From: Thermoprotei archaeon
GTDB taxonomy: Archaea; Thermoproteota; Thermoprotei; Thermofilales; Thermofilaceae
DNA length: 12,198 nt
Reading direction: 5' to 3'
NCBI GenBank assembly: GCA_003649495.1
Contig: QMRZ01000034.1
Coordinates: 1-12,198, forward strand
The notes beneath the pieces were generated by a model. The model had not been told where the DNA came from and did no database searches. It saw only the letters and a program-made list of their open reading frames with translations. This document shows positions 1 to 6,176 of the stretch, piece after piece. The translations under genes and the position numbers were made by a program. Position 1 is the first letter of the stretch. Every line of letters begins with the position of its first letter.

Positions 1-807
1 AGCCTGGAATATCAGGTCTGTGAGCTCCCCCCAGCGCCTACCACTCCAGTCGAAACTCCTAGTCAACATTAACGTGGGGATGGGGAACGTGAATGGCTGG
101 CCAAGAGCATCACCCTCCAAGTAAAGCTCGAATAACGCTCTAGCTACCACCAACGCCTCATCCACGTAATCACCCAGTTGCCCCGCCGCCCTGCCTCCCA
201 CTATAGCTTCTCCTCTCAACATCTCCTTGCTCGTATCCAGGACTAGTGTGATGTTGGTGAAAGGACTTTGGTAACCTGCCCTAGCTGGGTAGTTTAGCTC
301 GAAGAGCATGCCCTGGAGCACCTGCTTGACCCTCTCATAGCTTAGGCCATCGCGCTTGATGAAGGGCGCTGCGTAGAGGTCGAAGGCGCTCGTTGCCTGG
401 GCCCCGGTGAACTCCTGCGCCCCCATGAAGAAGAAGTTAGCCAGGTGTGACACTGCTGTGTCGAAGTGCCTCGCTGGCCTGCTCACCACGCCCGGGGTCT
501 TGAGGCCTAGCTCCAGTATCCTCCTGTAGCTCCAGCCTATGCAGTAGGGTATCCAGAGGCTATCGGGCAGCTTGTGTATGTGTATATCCCCCCTGAAGTG
601 CAGCTCAACAGCCCTGGGGGGCAGGTACTCGCGAAGCACCTCGGGCCTCTTCACCAGCTTCTCGAACAGGTAGCTCCTGAAGTTGCTGTAGCTGAAGTTG
701 GTATTCGCGTTCTCCTTAACCTCCCAGTCAGCTCGCCTGAGGTACGCTGTCTCAAAGTCCTTAATCAGGCTGCTCCAGGTCTTGAGCGTGACCTCGCCGC
801 TCGCCAT
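1..807 (-). CDS. nrdD: Anaerobic ribonucleoside-triphosphate reductase (class III), N-terminal part, runs off the left edge
   Basis: This gene encodes the catalytic subunit that reduces ribonucleoside triphosphates to deoxyribonucleotides without oxygen, using a glycyl radical installed by the activase NrdG. The first 269 residues are visible, starting at the ATG at 807; an in-frame stop at 829-831 rules out an earlier start. Family landmarks appear in order: ENANTNFSYSNF (32-43), GDIHIH (73-78), the conserved PYC cysteine (Cys89), GAQATSAFDLY (135-145), a block from Asn172 to Asn185 ending SPFTN, and FPIPT (241-245). The thiyl-radical cysteine and glycyl-radical glycine lie outside the window. 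Only about 31 residues precede the catalytic block, so the roughly 90-residue regulatory ATP-cone is missing. No clear Shine-Dalgarno sequence precedes the ATG. Family assignment is firm; the subtype is not known. Confidence 0.94.
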   Translation of the reverse strand, partial: MASGEVTLKTWSSLIKDFETAYLRRADWEVKENANTNFSYSNFRSYLFEKLVKRPEVLREYLPPRAVELHFRGDIHIHKLPDSLWIPYCIGWSYRRILELGLKTPGVVSRPARHFDTAVSHLANFFFMGAQEFTGAQATSAFDLYAAPFIKRDGLSYERVKQVLQGMLFELNYPARAGYQSPFTNITLVLDTSKEMLRGEAIVGGRAAGQLGDYVDEALVVARALFELYLEGDALGQPFTFPIPTLMLTRSFDWSGRRWGELTDLIFQA

Positions 808-838
808 GGTCTCAAGCTGTACGGAGAGCTACGCTGGG

Positions 839-846
839 TAAAAGGT
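839..846 (-). promoter_or_regulatory. Possible TATA box for nrdD
   Basis: On the minus strand this reads ACCTTTTA, a TATA-like box centred about 35 nt before the nrdD ATG. It would put the transcript start within about ten bases of the start codon, which agrees with the absence of a Shine-Dalgarno sequence. A second AT-rich stretch around 863-873 is an alternative. The rest of 808-978 holds no gene I can support. Confidence 0.3.
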
Positions 847-978
847 AGGGACGAGTAGGGTGAAAGTATTATTGGGCATTCAGAGACTCCCAGCGACAGC
901 CGTATGCCCTCTATTGATGGGTTACAAACTTACCACAGGGGGAGTTAGTGGAGCTAAAGACGCAAGATGGGGGGCGGG

Positions 979-1464
979 CTAGCGTTTGCTTCTACTGGAG
1001 ACTCCCCTCTTCACATCGGCTATTAGCTCGTCTAGGAATGTTGAGTAGTAGGGCAGCGCTATGAGCTCCCTAACTATGCTCCTCGCTAGAGCTCTCAGCT
1101 CTTCCTCTTCCTTCGCGCTTAACTGGTCTCCTACCCCTAGTCCAGGGCAGTTCCGCCTAGCCCATGGGTGTACCGCCAGGCCCCTCTCAGAGTAGGCGAA
1201 GGGGAATAGCCTGCACACGCTTGGCCGCACGTCGTATATCCTGCACAGCCCGTCGCTGTAGAATGGACAGACCCCATATCTCCTCTTGAGCGCGAAGTAG
1301 TACTCTATGCCAAGGGACGCGAGCCACCCCTTAGCCCTCCTCCTGACCACGTGAGCCAGCAAGCTCCACATCCCCGCCTTAGCCCACCGTTCGACGTCGG
1401 ACAGCACTATCACTACCTCCAGCTCCCTGCAGCACTTGCCACACCTCACACACCTGAACCTCAC
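979..1464 (-). CDS. YkgJ-type cysteine-cluster protein (putative zinc- or iron-chelating)
   Basis: A 161-residue soluble protein. It opens with a CxxCxxCC cluster (Cys5, Cys8, Cys11, Cys12), followed by Cys66, Cys74, Cys84 and Cys106 in the pattern CPFY-x4-CRIYDVRPSVCRLFPF and NCPG. This is the signature of the YkgJ/UPF0153 family, which is annotated as metal- or Fe-S-binding; its biochemical role is generally unknown. The start is GTG (1462-1464), because an in-frame stop lies at 1468-1470. A GAGGTG ribosome binding site sits 9 nt upstream at 1474-1479. It points the same way as nrdD (171 bp gap) and is divergent from the corrinoid gene. The C-terminus is basic (SSRSKR). Family is fairly sure; function is not known. 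Confidence 0.85.
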   Translation of the reverse strand: MRFRCVRCGKCCRELEVVIVLSDVERWAKAGMWSLLAHVVRRRAKGWLASLGIEYYFALKRRYGVCPFYSDGLCRIYDVRPSVCRLFPFAYSERGLAVHPWARRNCPGLGVGDQLSAKEEEELRALARSIVRELIALPYYSTFLDELIADVKRGVSSRSKR

Positions 1465-1487
1465 CGGTCACCACACCTCAGCTTCAA

Positions 1488-1543
1488 CAGCTAGCTGCGT
1501 TGAGCCCGGGAGGCTGGGATGACACAGCTTGGAGCTTCAGCTC
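1488..1543. repeat. Dyad-symmetric sequences in the divergent intergenic region
   Basis: The 136-bp space between the divergent ykgJ-like and corrinoid genes holds a 10-bp perfect palindrome CAGCTAGCTG (1488-1497), partly nested in the arms TCAAC/GTTGA. It also holds an inverted repeat GAGCT-TC-AGCTC (1532-1543) about 28 bp before the TATA box. They could be operator sites, but short dyads of this size arise easily by chance. Confidence 0.25.
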
Positions 1544-1570
1544 GCCACAGCACTGGAGTCTGGAATAACA

Positions 1571-1578
1571 GATATATA
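1571..1578 (+). promoter_or_regulatory. TATA box of the corrinoid protein/activator operon
   Basis: GATATATA, centred about 26 nt before the ATG at 1601 and preceded by a purine-rich GGAATAACA stretch that could serve as the TFB recognition element. The spacing puts the transcript start at or next to the start codon, so the mRNA is probably leaderless. This fits the absence of a Shine-Dalgarno motif between 1579 and 1600. Confidence 0.7.
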
Positions 1579-1600
1579 GCTGGCGGACTGGACTGCCTCG

Positions 1601-2263
1601 ATGAAGGAGCTAGAGGAGTTATATGGTAGGCTGAAGGAGGAGTTCCTTAAGTTTAACTTCGAGGAGGTTAAGAAGCTTGCACGCGAGGCTCTGAGCAGGG
1701 GGGCGTCGCCAAATGACGTGATAGAGAGAGCGCTCAGGCCAGCCATGGAGGAGGCTGGCAGGAGGTTTGAGAAGGGCGAGTTCTTCCTCGCAGAGCTCGT
1801 AGTGGCGGGTGACTTATTCAAAGAGGTCATGGACGAGGTGCTGCTGCCCGAGATTAAGAAGAGGGGAGAGGCTTCGCGGAAGCTTGGCACAGTGGTCATA
1901 GGGACCGTCAGGGGCGATCTACACGATATCGGTAAGAGCATCGTGGCCACGATGCTGCGTGCAGCCGGGTTTGAGGTCATAGATCTGGGTGTTGACGTCC
2001 CGCCCGAGAAGTTCGTGGAGGCTGTTAAGAAGTACAATGCTGACATAGTGGCTATGTCGGCGCTGCTGACGACTACGATGCTCGAGATGAAGAACGTCAT
2101 TGAAGCGCTGAAGCAGGCTGGCCTGAGGGATAGGGTCAAGGTCATAGTGGGCGGGGCTGCGGTGACCGAGGAGTTCGCTAAGGAGATAGGCGCTGATGGT
2201 TATGGCGAGGACGCAGTTAAGGCTGTTAAGATCTGTAAGGAGCTGTTAGGAGTGGAGGAGTGA
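1601..2263 (+). CDS. Methyltransferase cognate corrinoid protein (B12-binding)
   Basis: A 220-residue protein of the MtaC/MtbC/MttC type, which carries a methyl group on the cobalt of a bound corrinoid between a substrate methyltransferase and an acceptor methyltransferase. The N-terminal helical cap domain (about 1-90) contains the typical segment AMEEAGRRFEKGEFF. The Rossmann-like B12-binding domain (about 95-220) has GDLHDIG at 105-111, the DxHxxG motif whose His108 should be the lower axial cobalt ligand. It is followed by GFEVIDLGVDVP (123-134), MSALLTTTM (152-160) and VGGAAV (183-188). The length is normal for the family. The start is fixed by a TATA box about 26 nt upstream. The activator gene follows after 17 bp, so the two are very likely co-transcribed. 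The substrate (methanol, methylamines, methoxy compounds, betaines) cannot be told from the sequence, and no partner methyltransferase gene is present in the window. Confidence 0.93.
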   Translation: MKELEELYGRLKEEFLKFNFEEVKKLAREALSRGASPNDVIERALRPAMEEAGRRFEKGEFFLAELVVAGDLFKEVMDEVLLPEIKKRGEASRKLGTVVIGTVRGDLHDIGKSIVATMLRAAGFEVIDLGVDVPPEKFVEAVKKYNADIVAMSALLTTTMLEMKNVIEALKQAGLRDRVKVIVGGAAVTEEFAKEIGADGYGEDAVKAVKICKELLGVEE

Positions 2264-2280
2264 TTCCCGCTTAGGGGGGC

Positions 2281-4017
2281 ATGCCAAGGATAATTGTTAG
2301 GGGGGTAGGGGAGTTCGAGGTCGAGAGAGGCGCTAACCTGCTTGAAGCCCTCAGGAGCTGTGGAGTGCCTATCGCGGCCGGGTGTGGTGGACACGGCCTT
2401 TGTGGAATGTGCAGGGTCAGAGTAGTAGCGGGCGAGCTATCGCCCCCCACGCGGCGTGAGGCCGCTCTACTCTCAGGCCTGTTGGAGAGGGGGTGGAGGC
2501 TGGCCTGCCAGGCCACGGTACTGGGAGATGTTGAGGTGGAGGTGCCCCTCAGGAGGGCTAGAGTCAAGCGTAGGCTTAGGCCCAGCATCCCGATATCCAC
2601 TCCCCTACTCCTAATTCCCGTAAGGGTTGTGGAGAACCCCCCCTCAGTCGAGGAGGCGTTGATCAGCGAGCTTAGGAGGCTGGGGGTCAATGTGAGGACT
2701 GCCTCCCTCCGCGCATTAGCCAGCATGGCAGCTGCCGCGTCGCGTGGAGGGTCCGATAAGATCGCTGTAATCATGGATGGGGAATTAGTGGACTTAATAG
2801 ACGACTACAGGGGCTTTGGGTTGGCGGTGGACATAGGTACTACGAGCGTTGCCGCCTCACTAGTAGACCTGGCGAGCGGTAACGTTGTGGGTGAGGAAGT
2901 CTCGTTGAATGCCCAGCTGAGGTTCGGGGGGGACATAATAGCTAGGATCCAGTACGCTGCCACGCGCGCTAACGGCGTCAGGGAGCTCCAGGAAGCAGTC
3001 GTAGATACCGTGAACAGCCTCGTGGAGAAGCTAGGCGTGCCCAGCGAGAGGATCTATAGGGTGGTTGTAGCGGGCAACTCCGTCATGCTCCACTTGTTCT
3101 ATGGCGTGAACCCCCGGACTCTCGGCTCGCTGCCGTTTGAGCCAGTATACAGGAGGAGCATCTCCGCGAGGAGTGGCGAGCTGGGCTTACGCGTTAACCC
3201 CCAGGCGCTGGTGGAGTCGTTGCCGATACTCGGCGGGTACGTGGGCGGCGATGTCGTGGGGGACATGCTGGCCTCCAGGATCCTGGAGTACGGGACCGCG
3301 ATGATGATTGATGTAGGCACTAATGGAGAAGTGGTGGTGAAGAAGGGGGATAGGCTTGTGGCAGCGTCAACCCCAGCTGGCCCCGCATTCGAAGGTGTAG
3401 GCCTTTCACACGGCATGATGGCTGTTGAGGGGGCTGTGGAGAGAGTCAAGGTGAGCTGGGAGGGCGTCGAGTACCGCGTCATAGGCGGGGGGGATCCTCA
3501 GGGCATATGCGGCTCAGGTTACATCGACCTCCTAGCCGAGCTATTAAGGATGGGCCTCCTATCCGAGAGTGGTAGGATGGTGAGGGGGCCCCGAGTAAGG
3601 GAGAGGGAGGGGGTTCTGGAGTTTGTGCTGGATGAGGAGAGGGGCGTGGCTCTCACTCAGCTGGATGTGCGCAAGCTCCAGCTAGCGATAGCGGCTGTCA
3701 AGATGACCGAGAAGTACCTCCTAAGGCTGCTTAACGTCGATGTGAGAGAGCTTGAAACCGTCATAGTGGCTGGAGACTTCGGCTACCACCTAGACCCCTC
3801 TAACGCCATGGAAGTCGGGCTGTTGCCTAAGGTGGATGAGGACCTCGTGGAGTTCATAGGCAATGGCTCGCTGACGGGAGCTGAGATGTTCATGTTATCG
3901 AGAGAGGCTAGGGAGGAAGCCTTAAGGCTCGCTGAGGCCTGCGAAGTCGTCGAGGTTCCCCGCCATAACAAGGCTTTCATAGAGGAGCTTAAGCTCGGCA
4001 AGTGGAGAGAGCCCTGA
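2281..4017 (+). CDS. RACo-like reductive activator of corrinoid proteins ([2Fe-2S] + ASKHA domain)
   Basis: A 578-residue protein that would restore an accidentally oxidised Co(II) corrinoid to active Co(I), using ATP and one electron. The N-terminal ferredoxin domain (about 1-90) has the [2Fe-2S] cysteine pattern Cys35-x5-Cys41-x2-Cys44, with Cys76 as fourth ligand. A linker region (about 90-175) follows, then an ASKHA ATPase-like domain. Its phosphate loops are VDIGTTS (183-189) and IDVGTNGE (343-350), with GICGSG (408-413), VAGDFG (496-501) and a C-terminal VPRHNKAF block (559-566), all typical of RACo/DUF4445 proteins. This differs from methanogen RamA, which carries C-terminal [4Fe-4S] clusters. 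An in-frame stop at 2272-2274 makes the ATG at 2281 the first possible start. It lies 17 bp after the corrinoid gene, its obvious partner. The last 29 bp overlap the convergent hycI-like gene. Confidence 0.93.
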   Translation: MPRIIVRGVGEFEVERGANLLEALRSCGVPIAAGCGGHGLCGMCRVRVVAGELSPPTRREAALLSGLLERGWRLACQATVLGDVEVEVPLRRARVKRRLRPSIPISTPLLLIPVRVVENPPSVEEALISELRRLGVNVRTASLRALASMAAAASRGGSDKIAVIMDGELVDLIDDYRGFGLAVDIGTTSVAASLVDLASGNVVGEEVSLNAQLRFGGDIIARIQYAATRANGVRELQEAVVDTVNSLVEKLGVPSERIYRVVVAGNSVMLHLFYGVNPRTLGSLPFEPVYRRSISARSGELGLRVNPQALVESLPILGGYVGGDVVGDMLASRILEYGTAMMIDVGTNGEVVVKKGDRLVAASTPAGPAFEGVGLSHGMMAVEGAVERVKVSWEGVEYRVIGGGDPQGICGSGYIDLLAELLRMGLLSESGRMVRGPRVREREGVLEFVLDEERGVALTQLDVRKLQLAIAAVKMTEKYLLRLLNVDVRELETVIVAGDFGYHLDPSNAMEVGLLPKVDEDLVEFIGNGSLTGAEMFMLSREAREEALRLAEACEVVEVPRHNKAFIEELKLGKWREP

Positions 4018-4498
4018 GGAGTAGGAGTGCCGCCTCCTCTGCCGCCCCAACTATCTCGTCACTAGGCTTAGCTCCGAACTCGAGCCTCGAGGCGTAGGCA
4101 CCTAATACCACCACCTGAGACGGCCTCAACCCCGCAAGCCTCACCAGCACGTCGAGAGGTAGGCTGTGAGTGGTTAATGGTAAAGGGCTCTTGACTTCCG
4201 GCAAACTGGCTATGACTAGCTCGCCACTCCTACCTCCCATTAAGGCGTCGACAACTATCAGGAGAGAGGGCCTCGCCCTGGCAATGAGGCCCATCACGTT
4301 CTCAGGCGTGGAGCCCGCGTAGATCACTGTGCTGACTCCCATCTCCTTTAAGCGGCGATATACCAGGTAGCCAAAGGCGTCATCGCCCCTAAGTGGATTG
4401 CCTATGCACAGGATGAGTACCCTCCCTCCACGCTGGGATACCCTCGCCACTAGCTCCTCTAACTTCCTCTCCCCATCCCGTCGCGCGGAGCTGGTCAT
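3989..4498 (-). CDS. hycI: HycI-type [NiFe] hydrogenase maturation endopeptidase (peptidase M52)
   Basis: This protease removes the C-terminal tail from a [NiFe] hydrogenase large subunit after nickel insertion. It has 169 residues, usual for the family plus about 25 extra N-terminal residues. The motif GNPLRGDD (33-40) carries the first metal-sensing Asp. VVDA (82-85, Asp84) and TTHSLPL (109-115, His111) supply the other two ligands. STPEN (63-67) and the TTH-x-x-PL block match HycI of formate-hydrogenlyase-type and other group-4 hydrogenases better than HyaD or HoxM. It starts 26 bp after the putative regulator gene with no promoter-like sequence between, so the two probably form an operon. 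No hydrogenase structural gene is in the window, so its client is encoded elsewhere. Its end overlaps the convergent activator gene by 29 bp. Confidence 0.88.
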   Translation of the reverse strand: MTSSARRDGERKLEELVARVSQRGGRVLILCIGNPLRGDDAFGYLVYRRLKEMGVSTVIYAGSTPENVMGLIARARPSLLIVVDALMGGRSGELVIASLPEVKSPLPLTTHSLPLDVLVRLAGLRPSQVVVLGAYASRLEFGAKPSDEIVGAAEEAALLLLRALSTCRA

Positions 4499-4524
4499 CG
4501 AGGCAGCCCCAGTGGAGGGCTCTC

Positions 4525-5574
4525 TTAGAGCCTAGAGCTCAGCTCCTCAAGCTTTCGTAACAGGGGCTCTATTATCCACGTGCCCTCCGACACGAGGCCA
4601 GTAGAGGGCAGGGTCCACCTGAGGACGACATCGCACTCCATGATCCCGTGAACCTCGAAGTCCTCCACGCTATCTATGCTCCTGAGAGCTCTCAGAGCTT
4701 TGAGCTCCAAGTGGCTGGGCAGCGTCGCCATGGCTACTACCCTCTTGGGATCATTGCTGACGACGAACGCCGTAGGGAAGTACGGCGTCTGGACCAGGGC
4801 CTTAGCCAGCGTCTTCGCAGACTCTGTGCTGTCAACATATATCCAGTAGATCTTCAGGGGCATCTCCTCGGGATTGAAGTCTAGCGCCACGGCATTGAAG
4901 AGCCAGAGGGGCTTCACGTGTCTCAGGAAGTGATAGGAGACTACCTGCTGCCTCACCCCCAGCGCTCGAGCCACATCTATCAGGTTCGCGTAAGGGTTCT
5001 GAAGTAGCTTAGAGAAGATGGCTAGATCTATCTCATCCGGCAGCACCCTGAGCGCGCTGACCTTCTCCACTACCTGCACGCTGGCGTAGGCCTCCGGGAT
5101 CCTCTCAACATCCCCCACTATGCGCCCCTCCGCGAATCGGGTCAGCATCGCCTCATCGGGCCTCCACCTACAGTACATAAGTGGGATGATGACCTCCTTA
5201 TCCTCAAGCGGCATTGCCTCCACGACCTTGTCCACGTAAGGCTCCGGGAGCAGGGAGTAGAGCAGCAGCGTGTCCCTCTTACCCCTGAACAGGTGTGAGG
5301 CTGAGAGAATGTATGGGAGCTGAGTCTCGGCGAGCGCCTCGACTACCCTCTCATCATAGCGAGCCTCGATGAAGACTTGGATGAGCCCCATAGCCCTGAA
5401 GTCGAACCACGCGCTGAGGTACACCCTGCTGTACAGGTCTCTGACCTTCCTCGATATGTAGGGTATCGTGAAGCCAGTCTTCCTAGCAACCTCGGCGTAG
5501 GACAGGGATGTGACCATGGCTTTTAGGATCTCGTACTCACTCTTGGTAAACCTCTTGGCCGTCCTCCTAGGCAC
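4525..5574 (-). CDS. Putative transcriptional regulator with two helix-turn-helix modules
   Basis: A 349-residue protein I do not recognise as a named family. Residues 10-48 (core SYAEVARKTGFTIPYISRKV) look like a helix-turn-helix, followed by an alpha/beta segment to about 170. Residues 181-220 (core LIDVARALGVRQQVVSYHFL) look like a second one, preceded by PDEIDLAIFSKLLQNP as in AsnC/Lrp-type winged helices. A second alpha/beta segment (about 225-315) follows. The layout resembles two fused HTH plus ligand-domain halves. No membrane segment or metal-cluster cysteine motif is seen. The start is GTG (5572-5574), with an in-frame stop 39 nt upstream and a TATA-like box about 26 nt upstream. 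It is likely co-transcribed with the hycI-like gene downstream and might control it or the neighbouring transporter. DNA binding is inferred from pattern only. Confidence 0.78.
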   Translation of the reverse strand: MPRRTAKRFTKSEYEILKAMVTSLSYAEVARKTGFTIPYISRKVRDLYSRVYLSAWFDFRAMGLIQVFIEARYDERVVEALAETQLPYILSASHLFRGKRDTLLLYSLLPEPYVDKVVEAMPLEDKEVIIPLMYCRWRPDEAMLTRFAEGRIVGDVERIPEAYASVQVVEKVSALRVLPDEIDLAIFSKLLQNPYANLIDVARALGVRQQVVSYHFLRHVKPLWLFNAVALDFNPEEMPLKIYWIYVDSTESAKTLAKALVQTPYFPTAFVVSNDPKRVVAMATLPSHLELKALRALRSIDSVEDFEVHGIMECDVVLRWTLPSTGLVSEGTWIIEPLLRKLEELSSRL

Positions 5575-5593
5575 AACCTTAAGAGAATTACGG

Positions 5594-5605
5594 GATACAA
5601 ATACC
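5594..5605 (-). promoter_or_regulatory. TATA-like box of the regulator-hycI unit
   Basis: On the minus strand this reads GGTATTTGTATC, centred about 26 nt before the GTG start at 5574. No Shine-Dalgarno motif lies between them, so a leaderless transcript is likely. The box sits in the 50-bp gap after the last gene of the transporter operon, suggesting that the regulator is transcribed separately. Confidence 0.5.
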
Positions 5606-5624
5606 TTCTTCCATCACTTAAAAC

Positions 5625-6176
5625 TCACTCCCGCTCCAGCGCGAGCTTCCTGGGAGGAGAATACCTAAGGAGCGCGTAGTTGTAGGCTCCGTACAGCAGC
5701 AGTGCAACTCCCCCTAGAGATGCAGCTGTTAGCAGGATGTTAAGCAGCATTAGGCGATCTACATCGATGCTGGAGTAGCGTATGGTTACGCTCCCCCTCA
5801 CCTCACACGAGGAGCAGTTCAGGATTATGAGCACCTCCTCGGGCACGCTCAGCAGCGTTAAGCTGCCCTTCTCGACATGAGCCTTATGGCTACCCAGGTA
5901 GGCAGAGCCGACTTCAGTCCCATTCGACAGGAAGCTCAATGAGAGCTCTAGAGGGGCTGTCGAGGTGATGTTAACCAGGTAGTACACTTTTTCGCCAGTC
6001 ACGTCTCTCAGGGGGAGGTGTACCGCAGCGCTCTCTTCAACGTGTAAGGCTAGGTGCTTACTGCACACCATCCTGGGCGAGGCATAGTACATCGTCCAGA
6101 GGGATAATAGGAGGCCAGCGGCCGTCAGCAGGGCCCCCGTTACTATGGCGCACTTATACTTCCTACCTCTTCGCAT
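5625..6176 (-). CDS. Small membrane protein of unknown function, last gene of the opp operon
   Basis: I do not recognise this 183-residue protein. It has a basic N-terminus (MRRGRKYK), a hydrophobic segment at about 10-31, a region of about 105 residues predicted to lie outside the membrane, a second hydrophobic segment at about 141-168, and a charged tail (PPRKLALERE). The outer region is rich in beta-type alternation (VYYLVNITST, LELSLSFLS), with Cys38, a CSSC pair (121-124) and possible N-glycosylation sites at Asn69, Asn85 and Asn120. It looks like a sandwich domain held between two anchors. Its ATG overlaps the end of oppF by 14 bp, so it is translationally coupled and may be an accessory part of the importer. 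The start region lies in a repeat shared with the oppD/oppF junction; no better in-frame start is seen downstream. Confidence 0.72.
   Translation of the reverse strand: MRRGRKYKCAIVTGALLTAAGLLLSLWTMYYASPRMVCSKHLALHVEESAAVHLPLRDVTGEKVYYLVNITSTAPLELSLSFLSNGTEVGSAYLGSHKAHVEKGSLTLLSVPEEVLIILNCSSCEVRGSVTIRYSSIDVDRLMLLNILLTAASLGGVALLLYGAYNYALLRYSPPRKLALERE

Noticed and set aside
574..858. 94-codon open frame on the plus strand
   Set aside because: It is antisense to nrdD, whose conserved motifs are unmistakable, and its translation shows no recognisable domain.
874..909. Inverted repeat GGGCAT ... ATGCCC between nrdD and the YkgJ-like gene
   Set aside because: Only 6-bp arms with a 24-nt loop and no extension of pairing; expected by chance and not followed by a T run on either strand.
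1465..1600. Possible cobalamin riboswitch before the corrinoid gene
   Set aside because: The space is short, I see no B12-box-like sequence, and the TATA spacing implies a leaderless transcript with no room for a riboswitch.
1537..2145. 202-codon open frame on the minus strand
   Set aside because: It is the antisense shadow of the corrinoid gene; the serine- and threonine-rich, low-complexity translation is typical of such shadows in GC-rich DNA.
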